The notes under the pieces: model-generated
Seen by the model: only the letters and a program-made list of their open reading frames with translations
Database searches by the model: none
What the model was told of the DNA's origin: nothing
In this document: positions 18,075 to 26,452 of the stretch, one piece after another
Layout: each line of letters starts with the position of its first letter
Numbering within the stretch: position 1 is the stretch's first letter
Translations under genes and position numbers: made by a program
NCBI RefSeq assembly: GCF_004337475.1
Contig: NZ_SJZJ01000005.1
Span: 62,001 to 126,000, forward strand
Direction: 5' to 3'
Length of the DNA: 64,000 bases
From: Nocardioides jejuensis
GTDB lineage: Bacteria; Actinomycetota; Actinomycetes; Propionibacteriales; Nocardioidaceae

Positions 18075-19517
18075 TCAGGCCTTCGCCTTCGGGGCCTTCG
18101 GCTCCTTGGGGCTCTTTGCCTTGACCGGCTTGTCGCCCTTGCGCTTGCCGCCCTCGGGCGCCTCCGGGGCGTAGCCGTAGCCGTATCCATACCCGTAGCC
18201 GTAGCCGGCGCCGCCCTTGGCGGGCACGCGGTTGAAGACGACACCAAGCGGCGCGGCGCCGATCTGGGTCAGTCGCTCGCACGCCCCACGGACCTGCTCG
18301 CGGGTGGTCTTGCCGTGACGGATCACGAGCACCGCACCGTCGGTCTTCGAGGCCAGCAGCGCGGCATCGGTGACCGGCAGGAGCGGCGGAGCGTCGAAGA
18401 TGACGATGTCGTACGTCGTCCGCAGCTTGGCGATCAGGTCGGTCATCGACTGGCTCTGGAGGAGCTCCGCCGGGTTCGGCGGGACCGCGCCAGCGGCCAT
18501 GACGTGCAGGCCCGACTCGTGCTCCTGGATCGCCTCCGTGGCGCTGAGCTGCCCGAGGAGGACCGTCGTCAGGCCGACGGCCGTGTCGACACCGAGGATG
18601 GCGCCAGCGCGCGGGCGGCGCAGGTCGGCGTCGACCAGGAGGACCTTCTTGCCGGCGGTGGCGAGGCTGATCGCGATGTTCGTCGAGGTCGAGGACTTGC
18701 CCTCGCCCGGCACGGCGCTCGAGACGACGAACGCCTTGTCGGCGGCATCGACGTCGACGAACTGGAGGTTGGTGCGCAGCACCCGGAACGACTCGACCCG
18801 CGGGTGGTGCGGGCTGAGCATGCTGACCAGGGGCTCCTTGGCGACCGCGGGGTCGTTGTGGATCCAGCCGAGCACGGGAGCGGGCGTGATCGCCTCGATG
18901 TCGTCGGAGGTCTTCAGGCTGGTGTCGAGCAGCTCGCGGACGGCGGCCATGCCGAAGCCGAGCATCAGGCCGAGCACCGTGCCCATGAGCAGCGTGCGCA
19001 GGACGTTGGGGGAGACGGGCGCGGAGGGCTGGTTCGCCGACTCCACGGTGGTCGCCTTGAGGACCGGCTTGGCCTTCCCCGGCGGGGTCTCGAGGTCCGC
19101 CACGAGGCCGGCCAGGTGGTCGGCGTACGACGCGGCGATCTTCTGCGCGAGCGCCGGGTCGGAGTCGGTCACCGTGATCAGGAGGAGCACGGTCTCCGGC
19201 ACGGCGCGTGCCTTGACCTTGCGGGCCAGCTGGCCCGGCGCCAGGGGCAGGTCGAGATCGCTGATGACCTCGGCCGCCAGGTCGCGGCCGTTGGCCAGGT
19301 CGGCGTACGACGCAACGCGCTGCATCGAGAACATGCCGCCCTGGTTGGCGGTGGCGCTGTCGCTCGACTGGGTCGAGATGAAGATCTGGGTCTGCGACTG
19401 GTACTGCGGCGTCGCGCGCAAGATGAAGATCTCGGAGATCGCGACGGCGACGATCAAGCCGAGGGCGACCCACCGCCAGCGGCGGCGGAAAACGTGCAGG
19501 TAGTCGCGGAGCTCCAC
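18075..19517 (-). CDS. Polysaccharide chain-length regulator / tyrosine autokinase (Wzz-Wzc/CpsCD-like)
   Basis: 480 residues, a full-length bacterial tyrosine kinase with its own Wzz-type adaptor. Membrane helices lie at about 16-34 and 172-193. The cytosolic kinase has Walker A AVPGEGKSS (268-276), Walker A' VLLVDADLRRP (292-302) and Walker B IFDAPPLLP (373-381). A Tyr cluster of alternating Y-G (439-449) is the usual autophosphorylation site, and a Lys/Pro-rich tail ends the protein. Start GTG with GGAAGGAAG 8 bases upstream. It likely sets polymer length and coordinates export for the locus on the opposite strand. A low-molecular-weight tyrosine phosphatase at 62273 could be its antagonist. 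Confidence 0.93.
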   Translation of the reverse strand: MELRDYLHVFRRRWRWVALGLIVAVAISEIFILRATPQYQSQTQIFISTQSSDSATANQGGMFSMQRVASYADLANGRDLAAEVISDLDLPLAPGQLARKVKARAVPETVLLLITVTDSDPALAQKIAASYADHLAGLVADLETPPGKAKPVLKATTVESANQPSAPVSPNVLRTLLMGTVLGLMLGFGMAAVRELLDTSLKTSDDIEAITPAPVLGWIHNDPAVAKEPLVSMLSPHHPRVESFRVLRTNLQFVDVDAADKAFVVSSAVPGEGKSSTSTNIAISLATAGKKVLLVDADLRRPRAGAILGVDTAVGLTTVLLGQLSATEAIQEHESGLHVMAAGAVPPNPAELLQSQSMTDLIAKLRTTYDIVIFDAPPLLPVTDAALLASKTDGAVLVIRHGKTTREQVRGACERLTQIGAAPLGVVFNRVPAKGGAGYGYGYGYGYGYAPEAPEGGKRKGDKPVKAKSPKEPKAPKAKA

Positions 19518-19537
19518 GGTGTTGTCTTCCTTCCCCC

Positions 19538-19573
19538 ATGTCTGGGCAACCCGAGATGTCTCGGCAACCCGAG
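19538..19573. repeat. Two tandem 18-bp direct repeats in the leader of the autokinase gene
   Basis: ATGTCTGGGCAACCCGAG followed immediately by ATGTCTCGGCAACCCGAG; one mismatch in 18. Each unit can form a small CTSGG-CAAC-CCGAG stem. They lie 20 bases before the GTG start of the minus-strand autokinase gene, just beyond its ribosome site. A TAGGCT hexamer (minus strand, about 19575-19580) could be the -10 box, which would place both repeats in the 5' untranslated RNA. They could be a regulator or RNA-binding-protein site. Confidence 0.7.
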
Positions 19574-19591
19574 CAGCCTAGGCCATGACCC

Positions 19592-19608
19592 GGAATGGAG
19601 AGCATTCC
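19592..19608. promoter_or_regulatory. Inverted repeat GGAATG-N5-CATTCC in the divergent promoter
   Basis: Perfect 6-bp arms with a 5-base spacer, centred in the gap between the divergent autokinase and dehydratase genes. Position and symmetry fit an operator for a dimeric regulator controlling both polysaccharide operons. No matching regulator gene is in the window. Confidence 0.45.
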
Positions 19609-19658
19609 TTCCCGTCCATATGCGCTCGTCAAGGTTGTTCGATACATTCAGCCGCATC

Positions 19659-21542
19659 ATGGGGGATAACAAGCAGGCCAGACTCGGAGGGCACGTGGTT
19701 GTCGCGCTGAGGCGGTTCAGGGTCCAGATCTTGCTGGGCTTCGACATCGTCGCCATCTTCGCTGCCTATGGCCTGATGGCCTGGCTGCGCTACGAGTCGG
19801 CCCGACCCGACGTGCCCTGGGCCTGGGTCCTCGGCCTCGCGGCCGTCGTCGCGGGGGTGTATCTCCTCCTCGGCTTCGCCTTCAAGACCTACCTCGGACG
19901 CGTCGCCGTCGCGACGGTCGAGGAGACGCTCTTCATCGGTTTCGGCGCCTTCCTCGGCGTCGTCTGCGCGCAGCTGGTCAACACCTTCGGCCACGGCGCG
20001 AGCGTCGCACGGTCGGTGCCGCTCGCGGCCGGTTGCCTCTCGCTGGCCCTGATGCTCACGGGTCGCGCCCTCTGGCGTCGCCTGGCCGAGCGCATCGGCT
20101 ACGTGGAGCCGTCTGCCGACAGCAAGCGTGCCGTCATCGTCGGTGCAGGCGAGACGGCCGAGGCGCTGGTCCGCTCGATCTGGTCCACGCCGGGGTCGCC
20201 GTTCGTGCCGGTCGCGCTCCTCGACGACGACCGCTGGAAGCGTCACCGCCGGATCGAGGGCGTGCCCGTCGCCGGCCGCGTGATGGACCTCGAGTCCGTC
20301 GTACGCCGGGAGCGCGCCGAGGTCGTCATCGTGGCGATCCACAACGCCTCCAACGACTTCCTCGCCCGCATCGATGAGGCCGCCGAGGCCGCCGGTGCCG
20401 AGGTCAAGGTCGTGCCGTCCGTCGCGGAGATGTTCGACGAGGAAGTCACCATCCGCGACGTCCGTGACATCAACATGGCCGACATCCTGGGCCGCAAGCC
20501 GATCGAGACCGACGTCGCCGAGATCGCGCACATCATCAAGGGCAAGCGCGTCCTGGTGACCGGTGCCGGTGGCTCGATCGGGTCGGAGCTCTGTCGCCAG
20601 ATCGCGCGCTGGGAGCCGGCCGAGCTGATGATGCTCGATCGCGACGAGTCCGCACTGCACGGCGTCCAGCTGACGCTGTCGGGCCACGGGCTGCTGCACA
20701 CCGACGAGGTGATCCTCTCCGACATCCGCGACAGCGCTGCGCTCAACCGGATCTTCGACGAGCGCCGCCCCGAGGTGGTCTTCCACGCCGCGGCGCTGAA
20801 GCACCTGCCGATGCTCGAGCAGTACCCCCTCGAGGGTTTCAAGACCAACGTGCTCGGCACCCTCAACGTCCTCGAGGCCGCGCGCCGTGTCGGTGTCGAG
20901 CGCTTCGTCAACATCTCCACCGACAAGGCAGCGGACCCGACCTCGATCCTGGGTCTGTCGAAGCGTGTGGCCGAGCGGATCACCGCCGGCTACGCGCGCC
21001 GCTCGGACGGCATCTACCTCTCGGTCCGCTTCGGCAACGTCCTCGGCAGCCGCGGCTCGGTCCTCACCGCCTGGACGGCCCAGATCGCCGCCGGTGGCCC
21101 GCTGACCGTCACGGACAAGGACGTCACGCGCTACTTCATGACGATCGCCGAGGCGTGCCAGCTGGTGCTCCAGGCGGGCGCGATCGGTTCCGCTGGTGAG
21201 GCGCTGATCCTCGACATGGGCGAGCCGGTCCGTCTGGACGACGTCGCGCGGGCGCTCATCGCGAAGTCGGGCAAGCCCATCGACATCATCTACACCGGCC
21301 TGCGCGAGGGCGAGAAGATGGACGAGATCCTGATCGCCCACGACGAGGGCGACAACCGCCCGCACCACCACCTGATCACCCACGTGGCCGTGCCGCCGCT
21401 GGTCGACGGCGTCGTGCTGGAGGTGCCTGAGCGGGCTAGCTTCGGCGAGGCCCGCGACTTGCTGGCCCTGTGGTGCACGACCGGTGACACGGCCACGCTG
21501 GCCATCGACATGGCCGCGGTCGACGCCGCGCCGCGCGCCTGA
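19659..21542 (+). CDS. Membrane-bound UDP-sugar 4,6-dehydratase (PglF/WbpM/CapD-like)
   Basis: 627 residues. About four N-terminal membrane helices (15-125), a first Rossmann domain (VIVGAGETAEAL near 159), then the catalytic SDR domain with GAGGSIGSE near 303. The active-site region is TDKAADPTSILGLSK, where the usual SDR Tyr is replaced, as is known for WbpM-type enzymes. It should convert UDP-GlcNAc to the 4-keto-6-deoxy sugar. With the aminotransferase at 25322 and acetyltransferase at 28658 this gives the UDP-diNAc-bacillosamine route. I chose the ATG at 19659 because codons between 19620 and 19659 are AT-rich and untypical. A TACATT hexamer at 19643-19648 would make the mRNA nearly leaderless. 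An ATG at 19620 is the alternative. Confidence 0.88.
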   Translation: MGDNKQARLGGHVVVALRRFRVQILLGFDIVAIFAAYGLMAWLRYESARPDVPWAWVLGLAAVVAGVYLLLGFAFKTYLGRVAVATVEETLFIGFGAFLGVVCAQLVNTFGHGASVARSVPLAAGCLSLALMLTGRALWRRLAERIGYVEPSADSKRAVIVGAGETAEALVRSIWSTPGSPFVPVALLDDDRWKRHRRIEGVPVAGRVMDLESVVRRERAEVVIVAIHNASNDFLARIDEAAEAAGAEVKVVPSVAEMFDEEVTIRDVRDINMADILGRKPIETDVAEIAHIIKGKRVLVTGAGGSIGSELCRQIARWEPAELMMLDRDESALHGVQLTLSGHGLLHTDEVILSDIRDSAALNRIFDERRPEVVFHAAALKHLPMLEQYPLEGFKTNVLGTLNVLEAARRVGVERFVNISTDKAADPTSILGLSKRVAERITAGYARRSDGIYLSVRFGNVLGSRGSVLTAWTAQIAAGGPLTVTDKDVTRYFMTIAEACQLVLQAGAIGSAGEALILDMGEPVRLDDVARALIAKSGKPIDIIYTGLREGEKMDEILIAHDEGDNRPHHHLITHVAVPPLVDGVVLEVPERASFGEARDLLALWCTTGDTATLAIDMAAVDAAPRA

Positions 21543-21561
21543 CCCGAGCGAGGAATCCCAG

Positions 21562-22587
21562 ATGATCACCAACGACAGCGTTGTGCTCGTGACCGGTGGC
21601 ACCGGCTCGTTCGGCTCCACCATGGTCACCCGCCTGCTCGACGGCGGGGTCGGAGAGATCCGCATCCTCAGCCGCGACGAGCTCAAGCAGCACGAGATGC
21701 GCACGCGCATCGGCGACGACCGGGTCAAGTTCCACATCGGCGACGTGCGGGACTTCGACAGCGTCGACCGCGCCATGCGCGGCGTCGACCTGGTCTTCCA
21801 CGCGGCCGCCCTCAAGCAGGTGCCGTCGTGCGAGTTCTTCCCGATGGAGGCCGTCAAGACCAACGTCATGGGCAGCTCGAACGTCATCGAGTCGGCCCAC
21901 GCCAACGGGGTCGGCTCCGTTGTCTGCCTGGGCACCGACAAGGCGGTCTACCCGGTCAACGCCATGGGCATGTCCAAGGCGATGATGGAGAAGACCGCCC
22001 AGGCCTTCGCCCGCAACAACCCGGGCTCGAAGACCGTCGTCTCCACGGTGCGCTACGGCAACGTCATGTGCTCGCGGGGGTCGGTCATCCCGCTCTTCGT
22101 CGAGCAGCTGCGCGCGGGCAACCCGCTGACGCTGACCGATCCCGACATGACCCGCTTCCTGATGTCGCTCGAGGAGGCCGTCCTCCTCGTGGAGCATGCG
22201 TTCGCGCACGCGCAGCCGGGTGACCTCTTCGTCCGCAAGGCGCCCGCCTCCACCGTCGAGGTGCTCGCGAAGGCCGTCGCCGAGGCGGTCGGCGTCGAGG
22301 CCGACCTGCAGGTCATCGGCACCCGTCACGGCGAGAAGCTCTACGAGACGCTGGCGACGCGCGAGGAGCTCGCCCGTGCCGAGGACCAGGGTGACTTCTA
22401 CCGGGTGCCCGTCGACGGTCGCGACCTCAACTACGGCAAGTACTTCGACGAGGGCGACGTCGCGGAGAGCGCCCTCGACGACTACCACTCCCACAACACC
22501 GAGCGGCTCGATGTCGCCGGCGTGAAGGAGCTGCTGCTCGGCCTCCCGGCGTTCCGCAAGCTGCTCGACGCCACGCCCGTCTCGTGA
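21562..22587 (+). CDS. capE: UDP-GlcNAc 4,6-dehydratase/5-epimerase (CapE/FnlA/WbjB family)
   Basis: 341 residues, soluble SDR enzyme. TGGTGSFGS at 11-19 binds the nucleotide. The active-site stretch has TDKAVYP (about 125-131) and M-G-M-S-K (135-139), with Met in place of the usual catalytic Tyr, as known for the CapE/FnlA group. It performs the first step from UDP-GlcNAc toward UDP-N-acetyl-L-fucosamine; steps two and three are encoded by capF and capG in the same operon. The ATG at 21562 has GAGGAA 7 bases upstream, so the longer frame starting inside the previous gene is rejected. Its stop overlaps the next start (GTGA). Confidence 0.92.
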   Translation: MITNDSVVLVTGGTGSFGSTMVTRLLDGGVGEIRILSRDELKQHEMRTRIGDDRVKFHIGDVRDFDSVDRAMRGVDLVFHAAALKQVPSCEFFPMEAVKTNVMGSSNVIESAHANGVGSVVCLGTDKAVYPVNAMGMSKAMMEKTAQAFARNNPGSKTVVSTVRYGNVMCSRGSVIPLFVEQLRAGNPLTLTDPDMTRFLMSLEEAVLLVEHAFAHAQPGDLFVRKAPASTVEVLAKAVAEAVGVEADLQVIGTRHGEKLYETLATREELARAEDQGDFYRVPVDGRDLNYGKYFDEGDVAESALDDYHSHNTERLDVAGVKELLLGLPAFRKLLDATPVS

Positions 22588-23834
22588 CGGGACAGCGCCC
22601 GGCCCGGGTGCTGGCGGTCCACCGCTACTACTGGCCGGACACTCCGCCGTACGCCTCCCTGCTCCGGGAGATCGTGCGTCGCTGGAGCGACGCCGGCCAC
22701 GACGTCGACGTGCTGTCGACCCAGCCGTCGTACAAGCCGGAGCTGGCCATCCCGCACCGCCCGAAGGTGGAGAACGCCGACGGCGTGACCGTTCGCCGGC
22801 TCGACCTGCCGCCGGACCGCTCGGGCATCGTCGCGCGGCTGCTCAACATGGTCCGCTTCCCGCTCGCGGTGATGCTGCGGGTGCTGGTCGGCCGGGGCTA
22901 CGACGTGGTGATGTGCTCGACGGCTCCGCCGGTGGTGCTGGCGTACGCGACCTCGCTCGCGGCCCGGCTGCGGCGTGCGTCGTTCGTCTATCACTGCATG
23001 GACATCCACCCGGAGATCGGCGCGCTCTCGGGGGAGTTCCGCGCGAAGCCGGTCTTTGCGCTGCTGCGTGCGCTCGACCGGGCCACCTGCCGTCGGGCGG
23101 CCGCCATCGTGGTGCTGAGCACCGACATGCGCGATGCGCTGCTGGCGCGTGACCCGGGTCTGCACGACCGCATCGTCGTGCTCAACAACTTCGACCTCCC
23201 GACGTACGCCGACGGGGCCGAGGTCGCCTCGCCCCTGCCGCGCACGGACCGCACGCGGCTCGTGTTCACCGGCAACCTGGGCCGCTTCCAGGGCCTCGAG
23301 GCGCTCGCCGGCGCCGTGCTCGCCGAGCGCCCCGGTCTGGAGCGGCTCGAGCTCGTCCTCATGGGGGAGGGTGCCGCCAAGGCGGCGGTCGAGCAGCTCG
23401 TCGCCGCGGCCCCCGAGGCGACCCGCGACCGCGTCCAGCTCCTCCCGCACGGCTCCGCCGCGTCGGCCCGGGCGCTCGTTGCCGAGGCCGACTTCGGGGT
23501 GGTCAGCCTGACCCCGGAGATCATCCGCTACGCCTACCCGTCGAAGACGGCGACGTACCTCGCCGAGAGCACGCCGATCGTCGCCCTCGTGGAGACCGAC
23601 AGCGAGCTCGCCACGGCAGCCGTCGCCGGTGGCTATGGCTTCGCGGTCGCGCCCGATGACGAGGCCGGCCTCGCCACGGTCCTGGACCGCGTCGCCTCTC
23701 TCGACGGCGCCGCCCGTGACGCCCTCGCTGCCTCCGCCCGCGAGGCGTGGCAGGCCGGCTTCTCGGCCGACACCCAGCTCGACCGGTGGGAGGATCTCCT
23801 CCGCCGCCTGCTCAACGATCGTGAGGACTCATGA
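22584..23834 (+). CDS. Glycosyltransferase family 4 (WbuB-like, probable FucNAc transferase)
   Basis: 416 residues, GT-B fold. The N-terminal domain opens with RVLAVHRYYWPDTPPYASLL, like WbuB-type enzymes. The C-terminal donor domain has TGNLGRFQGLEAL and the closing pattern SKTATYLAESTPIVALV. It is cytosolic or membrane-associated. In other organisms WbuB-type L-FucNAc transferases are encoded beside the fnlABC/capEFG genes. Here the gene overlaps capE by GTGA, so transfer of L-FucNAc to the lipid-linked first sugar is a reasonable inference, not shown by the sequence alone. Confidence 0.85.
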   Translation: MTGQRPARVLAVHRYYWPDTPPYASLLREIVRRWSDAGHDVDVLSTQPSYKPELAIPHRPKVENADGVTVRRLDLPPDRSGIVARLLNMVRFPLAVMLRVLVGRGYDVVMCSTAPPVVLAYATSLAARLRRASFVYHCMDIHPEIGALSGEFRAKPVFALLRALDRATCRRAAAIVVLSTDMRDALLARDPGLHDRIVVLNNFDLPTYADGAEVASPLPRTDRTRLVFTGNLGRFQGLEALAGAVLAERPGLERLELVLMGEGAAKAAVEQLVAAAPEATRDRVQLLPHGSAASARALVAEADFGVVSLTPEIIRYAYPSKTATYLAESTPIVALVETDSELATAAVAGGYGFAVAPDDEAGLATVLDRVASLDGAARDALAASAREAWQAGFSADTQLDRWEDLLRRLLNDREDS

Positions 23835-24691
23835 AGCACCCGGTGATCATCATCGGCTCGCCGCGCTCGGGCACCAACATCCTGCGCGACGTGCTGACGA
23901 GCGTGCCCGGCTACGCGACCTGGCCTTGCGACGAGATCAACCTGATCTGGCGCCACGGCAACCGTGCGTACGCCTCGGACGAGTTCACGCCCGACATGGC
24001 GACGCCCGAGATCGGCCGCTTCGTGGGCAAGCACTTCGCCCGGATCGCGCGGACGTACGACGTGCCCACCGTCGTCGAGAAGACCTGCGCCAACTCGCTG
24101 CGCGTCGGGTTCATCGACGCCGTCGTGCCGACCGCGCGCTACCTCTTCATCCACCGTGACGGCATGGACGTCGCGGCCTCGGCGATGCAGCGCTGGCACG
24201 CGCCGTTCGACTTCGGCTACACCAAGGCCAAGGTGAAGTTCGTGCCGCCCAGCGACCTGCCGTACTACGGCACCCGCTTCGTCGCGAACCGGCTGAAGGT
24301 GCGTGGCCACGATGCCGACGGCGGTCAGCAGACCAACGCCTGGTGGGGCCCGAAGCTCGACGGCCAGGCGGAGCTCCAGGCCACGCACACGATGGACGAG
24401 CTCTGCGCGCTGCAGTGGCAGCGCTGCGTCGACAACTCCGAGCGCGACTTCGCGCAGATCGACCCGTCGCGCGTGCACCGGCTGACGTACGAGGAGTTCG
24501 TGCAGACCCCTGCGGAGCACCTCGGCGCCATCCTCGACTTCCTCGGCACGCCGCAGGACGTCGACCCGGCCTGGGTCGCCGACGTCAAGGCCAGCAGCGT
24601 CGGCAAGGGCCGCGCCTCGCTCGGCGAGGCACGCGTCGCCCGCCTGACGGAGCTGGTCCGTCCGAGCCTGGAGCGCTACGGGTATGCCTGA
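23831..24691 (+). CDS. PAPS-dependent sulfotransferase family protein 1
   Basis: 286 residues. It starts with the 5'-phosphosulfate loop GSPRSGTNILRD (residues 9-20). A 3'-phosphate-binding region follows with FIHRDGMDVAASAMQRW near 110-126, and there is a late YEEFVQTPAEHLGAILDFL segment typical of the family. It probably sulfates a sugar of the repeat unit using PAPS made by CysD/CysN and CysC near the window end. It overlaps the GT upstream by ATGA and the PglC-like gene downstream by 8 bases, so it belongs to the core operon. Confidence 0.88.
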   Translation: MKHPVIIIGSPRSGTNILRDVLTSVPGYATWPCDEINLIWRHGNRAYASDEFTPDMATPEIGRFVGKHFARIARTYDVPTVVEKTCANSLRVGFIDAVVPTARYLFIHRDGMDVAASAMQRWHAPFDFGYTKAKVKFVPPSDLPYYGTRFVANRLKVRGHDADGGQQTNAWWGPKLDGQAELQATHTMDELCALQWQRCVDNSERDFAQIDPSRVHRLTYEEFVQTPAEHLGAILDFLGTPQDVDPAWVADVKASSVGKGRASLGEARVARLTELVRPSLERYGYA

Positions 24692-25325
24692 TCCGCGCGG
24701 CCTGTCGACGCGACAGCGAGCCACCAAGCGGGCCTTCGACCTGGTGGTCGGGGGAGTCCTGCTGGTGCTGACGGCTCCGCTCATGGCGGTCGCCGTCGTC
24801 GCTGCGCGCCTCGACACCCGTGCGAGCGGCATCTTCCGGCAGCAGCGCGTGGGGCAGGACGGTCACCTCTTCGAGGTGATGAAGATCCGCACGATGCGCT
24901 CCTCGTCGACGCACACCACGACGGTGACCACCGCGAACGACGCCCGGATCACGCGCCTCGGTGCGGTCTTCCGCAAGCTGAAGATCGACGAGCTGCCCAA
25001 CCTGGTCAACGTCGTGCGCGGCGAGATGAGCCTGGTCGGTCCGCGCCCGGACGTGCCCGGCTACGCGGATGCGCTGGAGGGTGGCGACCGGGTCGTCCTG
25101 ACGGTCAAGCCCGGCATCACCGGCCCGGCATCCGTGGCCTTCCGCCACGAGGAGGACCTCCTCGCGTCGTCCGCCGATCCTGAACTGTTCAACCGCGAGG
25201 TGATCTGGCCCGAGAAGGTCCGGATCAACCGCGACTACGTCGAGAACTGGTCACTGATGAGTGACGTACGCTGCCTGGTCGACACGGTCCGCAGCGTCCT
25301 GGCCACGGAGGAGTCCCCCGCATGA
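24684..25325 (+). CDS. Initiating sugar-phosphate transferase (PglC/WcaJ-like)
   Basis: 213 residues, minimal monotopic phosphoglycosyltransferase. It has one hydrophobic re-entrant helix (about 17-40), then FRQQRVGQDGHLFEVMKIRT, KIDELPNLVNVVRGEMSLVGPRP and VKPGITGPASV, all signatures of the bacterial sugar transferase family. Small members such as PglC attach diNAc-bacillosamine-1-phosphate to undecaprenyl phosphate. The matching PglF-, PglE- and PglD-like enzymes in this operon support that substrate. The start overlaps the sulfotransferase gene and the stop overlaps the aminotransferase start. Confidence 0.92.
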   Translation: MPDPRGLSTRQRATKRAFDLVVGGVLLVLTAPLMAVAVVAARLDTRASGIFRQQRVGQDGHLFEVMKIRTMRSSSTHTTTVTTANDARITRLGAVFRKLKIDELPNLVNVVRGEMSLVGPRPDVPGYADALEGGDRVVLTVKPGITGPASVAFRHEEDLLASSADPELFNREVIWPEKVRINRDYVENWSLMSDVRCLVDTVRSVLATEESPA

Positions 25326-26452
25326 CCCGGATCCTGATGTCCCCGCCCGACGTCGGTGCCCTCGAGGAGGAGTACCTCGTCCGCGCCCTGCGCTCGGGGT
25401 GGGTCGCGCCGACGGGCCCCGAGGTGACGGCGTTCGAGCACGAGATCGCGGCCCGCTGCGGTGTCGAGCACGCCGTCGCGATGTCCTCGGGCACGGCCGC
25501 GCTTCACCTCGCGATGGAGGGTGTCGGCGTGAAGCCGGGCGACGTCGTCATGGTGTCGTCGATGACGTTCGTCGCGTCGGCCAACGCCGTGGCCTACCTC
25601 GGTGCCCAGCCGGTCTTCGTGGACTCCGGAGCGGACGGCAACATCGACCCGCAGCTGCTCGACGAGGCGATCGTCGACCAGCGCGCCAAGGGCGCCCGCG
25701 TCGCTGCGGTCATGGCGGTCGACCTGCTCGGCCGGGTCGCCGACTTCGACGCGATCACCGCGGTGTGTGCGAAGCACGAGATCCCGCTCATCGAGGACGC
25801 CGCCGAGTCGCTCGGCGCGCACCGGGGCGGACGTCCGGGTGGCTCCTTCGGCGCTGCTGCCGCGGTGAGCTTCAACGGCAACAAGATCATGACCACCAGC
25901 GGCGGCGGCATGCTCGTCACGAAAGACGGGGAGCTGGCCGACCACGCCCGTTTCCTGTCGACGCAGGCGCGTGAGCCCGGTGCGTCGTACGAGCACAAGC
26001 ACATCGGCTACAACTACCGGATGTCGAACCTGCTCGCGGCCGTCGGCCGGGCGCAGCTCGAGCGGCTGGACTCGATGATCGCCCGTCGTCGCGAGATCCG
26101 CGACGCCTACCGCGCGGTCGTCGCGGACGTGCCCGGCGTGGAGCTCTTCCAGGGCACCGACGACGCCGGCGACAACTGCTGGCTCACCGCGATCGAGATC
26201 GACCCCGAGGTGGCCGCGGTCAAGGCCGACGACGTGCTGGCCGGCCTGGAGTCGCGCGACATCGAGGGCCGCTACCTCTGGAACCCGATGCACAACCAGC
26301 CCGTGTACGCCGACGCTCCGGCGTACGTCAACGGGGTCTCGGACCGGCTCTTCCGCAACGGCGTGACGCTGCCCAGCGGATCGGTCCACGGCCCTGAGGT
26401 CATCGACCGCGTGGTCGCCGCCCTCACCGAGATCCTCGGAGGCCGCGCATGA
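25322..26452 (+). CDS. DegT/DnrJ/EryC1/StrS aminotransferase (PglE-like)
   Basis: 376 residues, normal for PLP-dependent sugar aminotransferases. The PLP region has SSGTAALHLAM (55-65), EDAAESLG (158-165) and FNGNKIMTTSGGG with the Schiff-base Lys at 188. HKHIGYNYRMSNLLAAVGRAQL is the family's substrate-side motif. It would aminate C4 of the UDP-4-keto-6-deoxy sugar made by the dehydratase at 19659, with glutamate as donor. It overlaps pglC-like and capF genes by ATGA-type junctions. Confidence 0.92.
   Translation: MTRILMSPPDVGALEEEYLVRALRSGWVAPTGPEVTAFEHEIAARCGVEHAVAMSSGTAALHLAMEGVGVKPGDVVMVSSMTFVASANAVAYLGAQPVFVDSGADGNIDPQLLDEAIVDQRAKGARVAAVMAVDLLGRVADFDAITAVCAKHEIPLIEDAAESLGAHRGGRPGGSFGAAAAVSFNGNKIMTTSGGGMLVTKDGELADHARFLSTQAREPGASYEHKHIGYNYRMSNLLAAVGRAQLERLDSMIARRREIRDAYRAVVADVPGVELFQGTDDAGDNCWLTAIEIDPEVAAVKADDVLAGLESRDIEGRYLWNPMHNQPVYADAPAYVNGVSDRLFRNGVTLPSGSVHGPEVIDRVVAALTEILGGRA

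Noticed and set aside
17988..19619. Possible long N-terminal extension of the dehydratase gene
   Set aside because: The extension runs antisense through the tyrosine autokinase and gives low-complexity sequence; membrane-type sequence begins only after about 19659.
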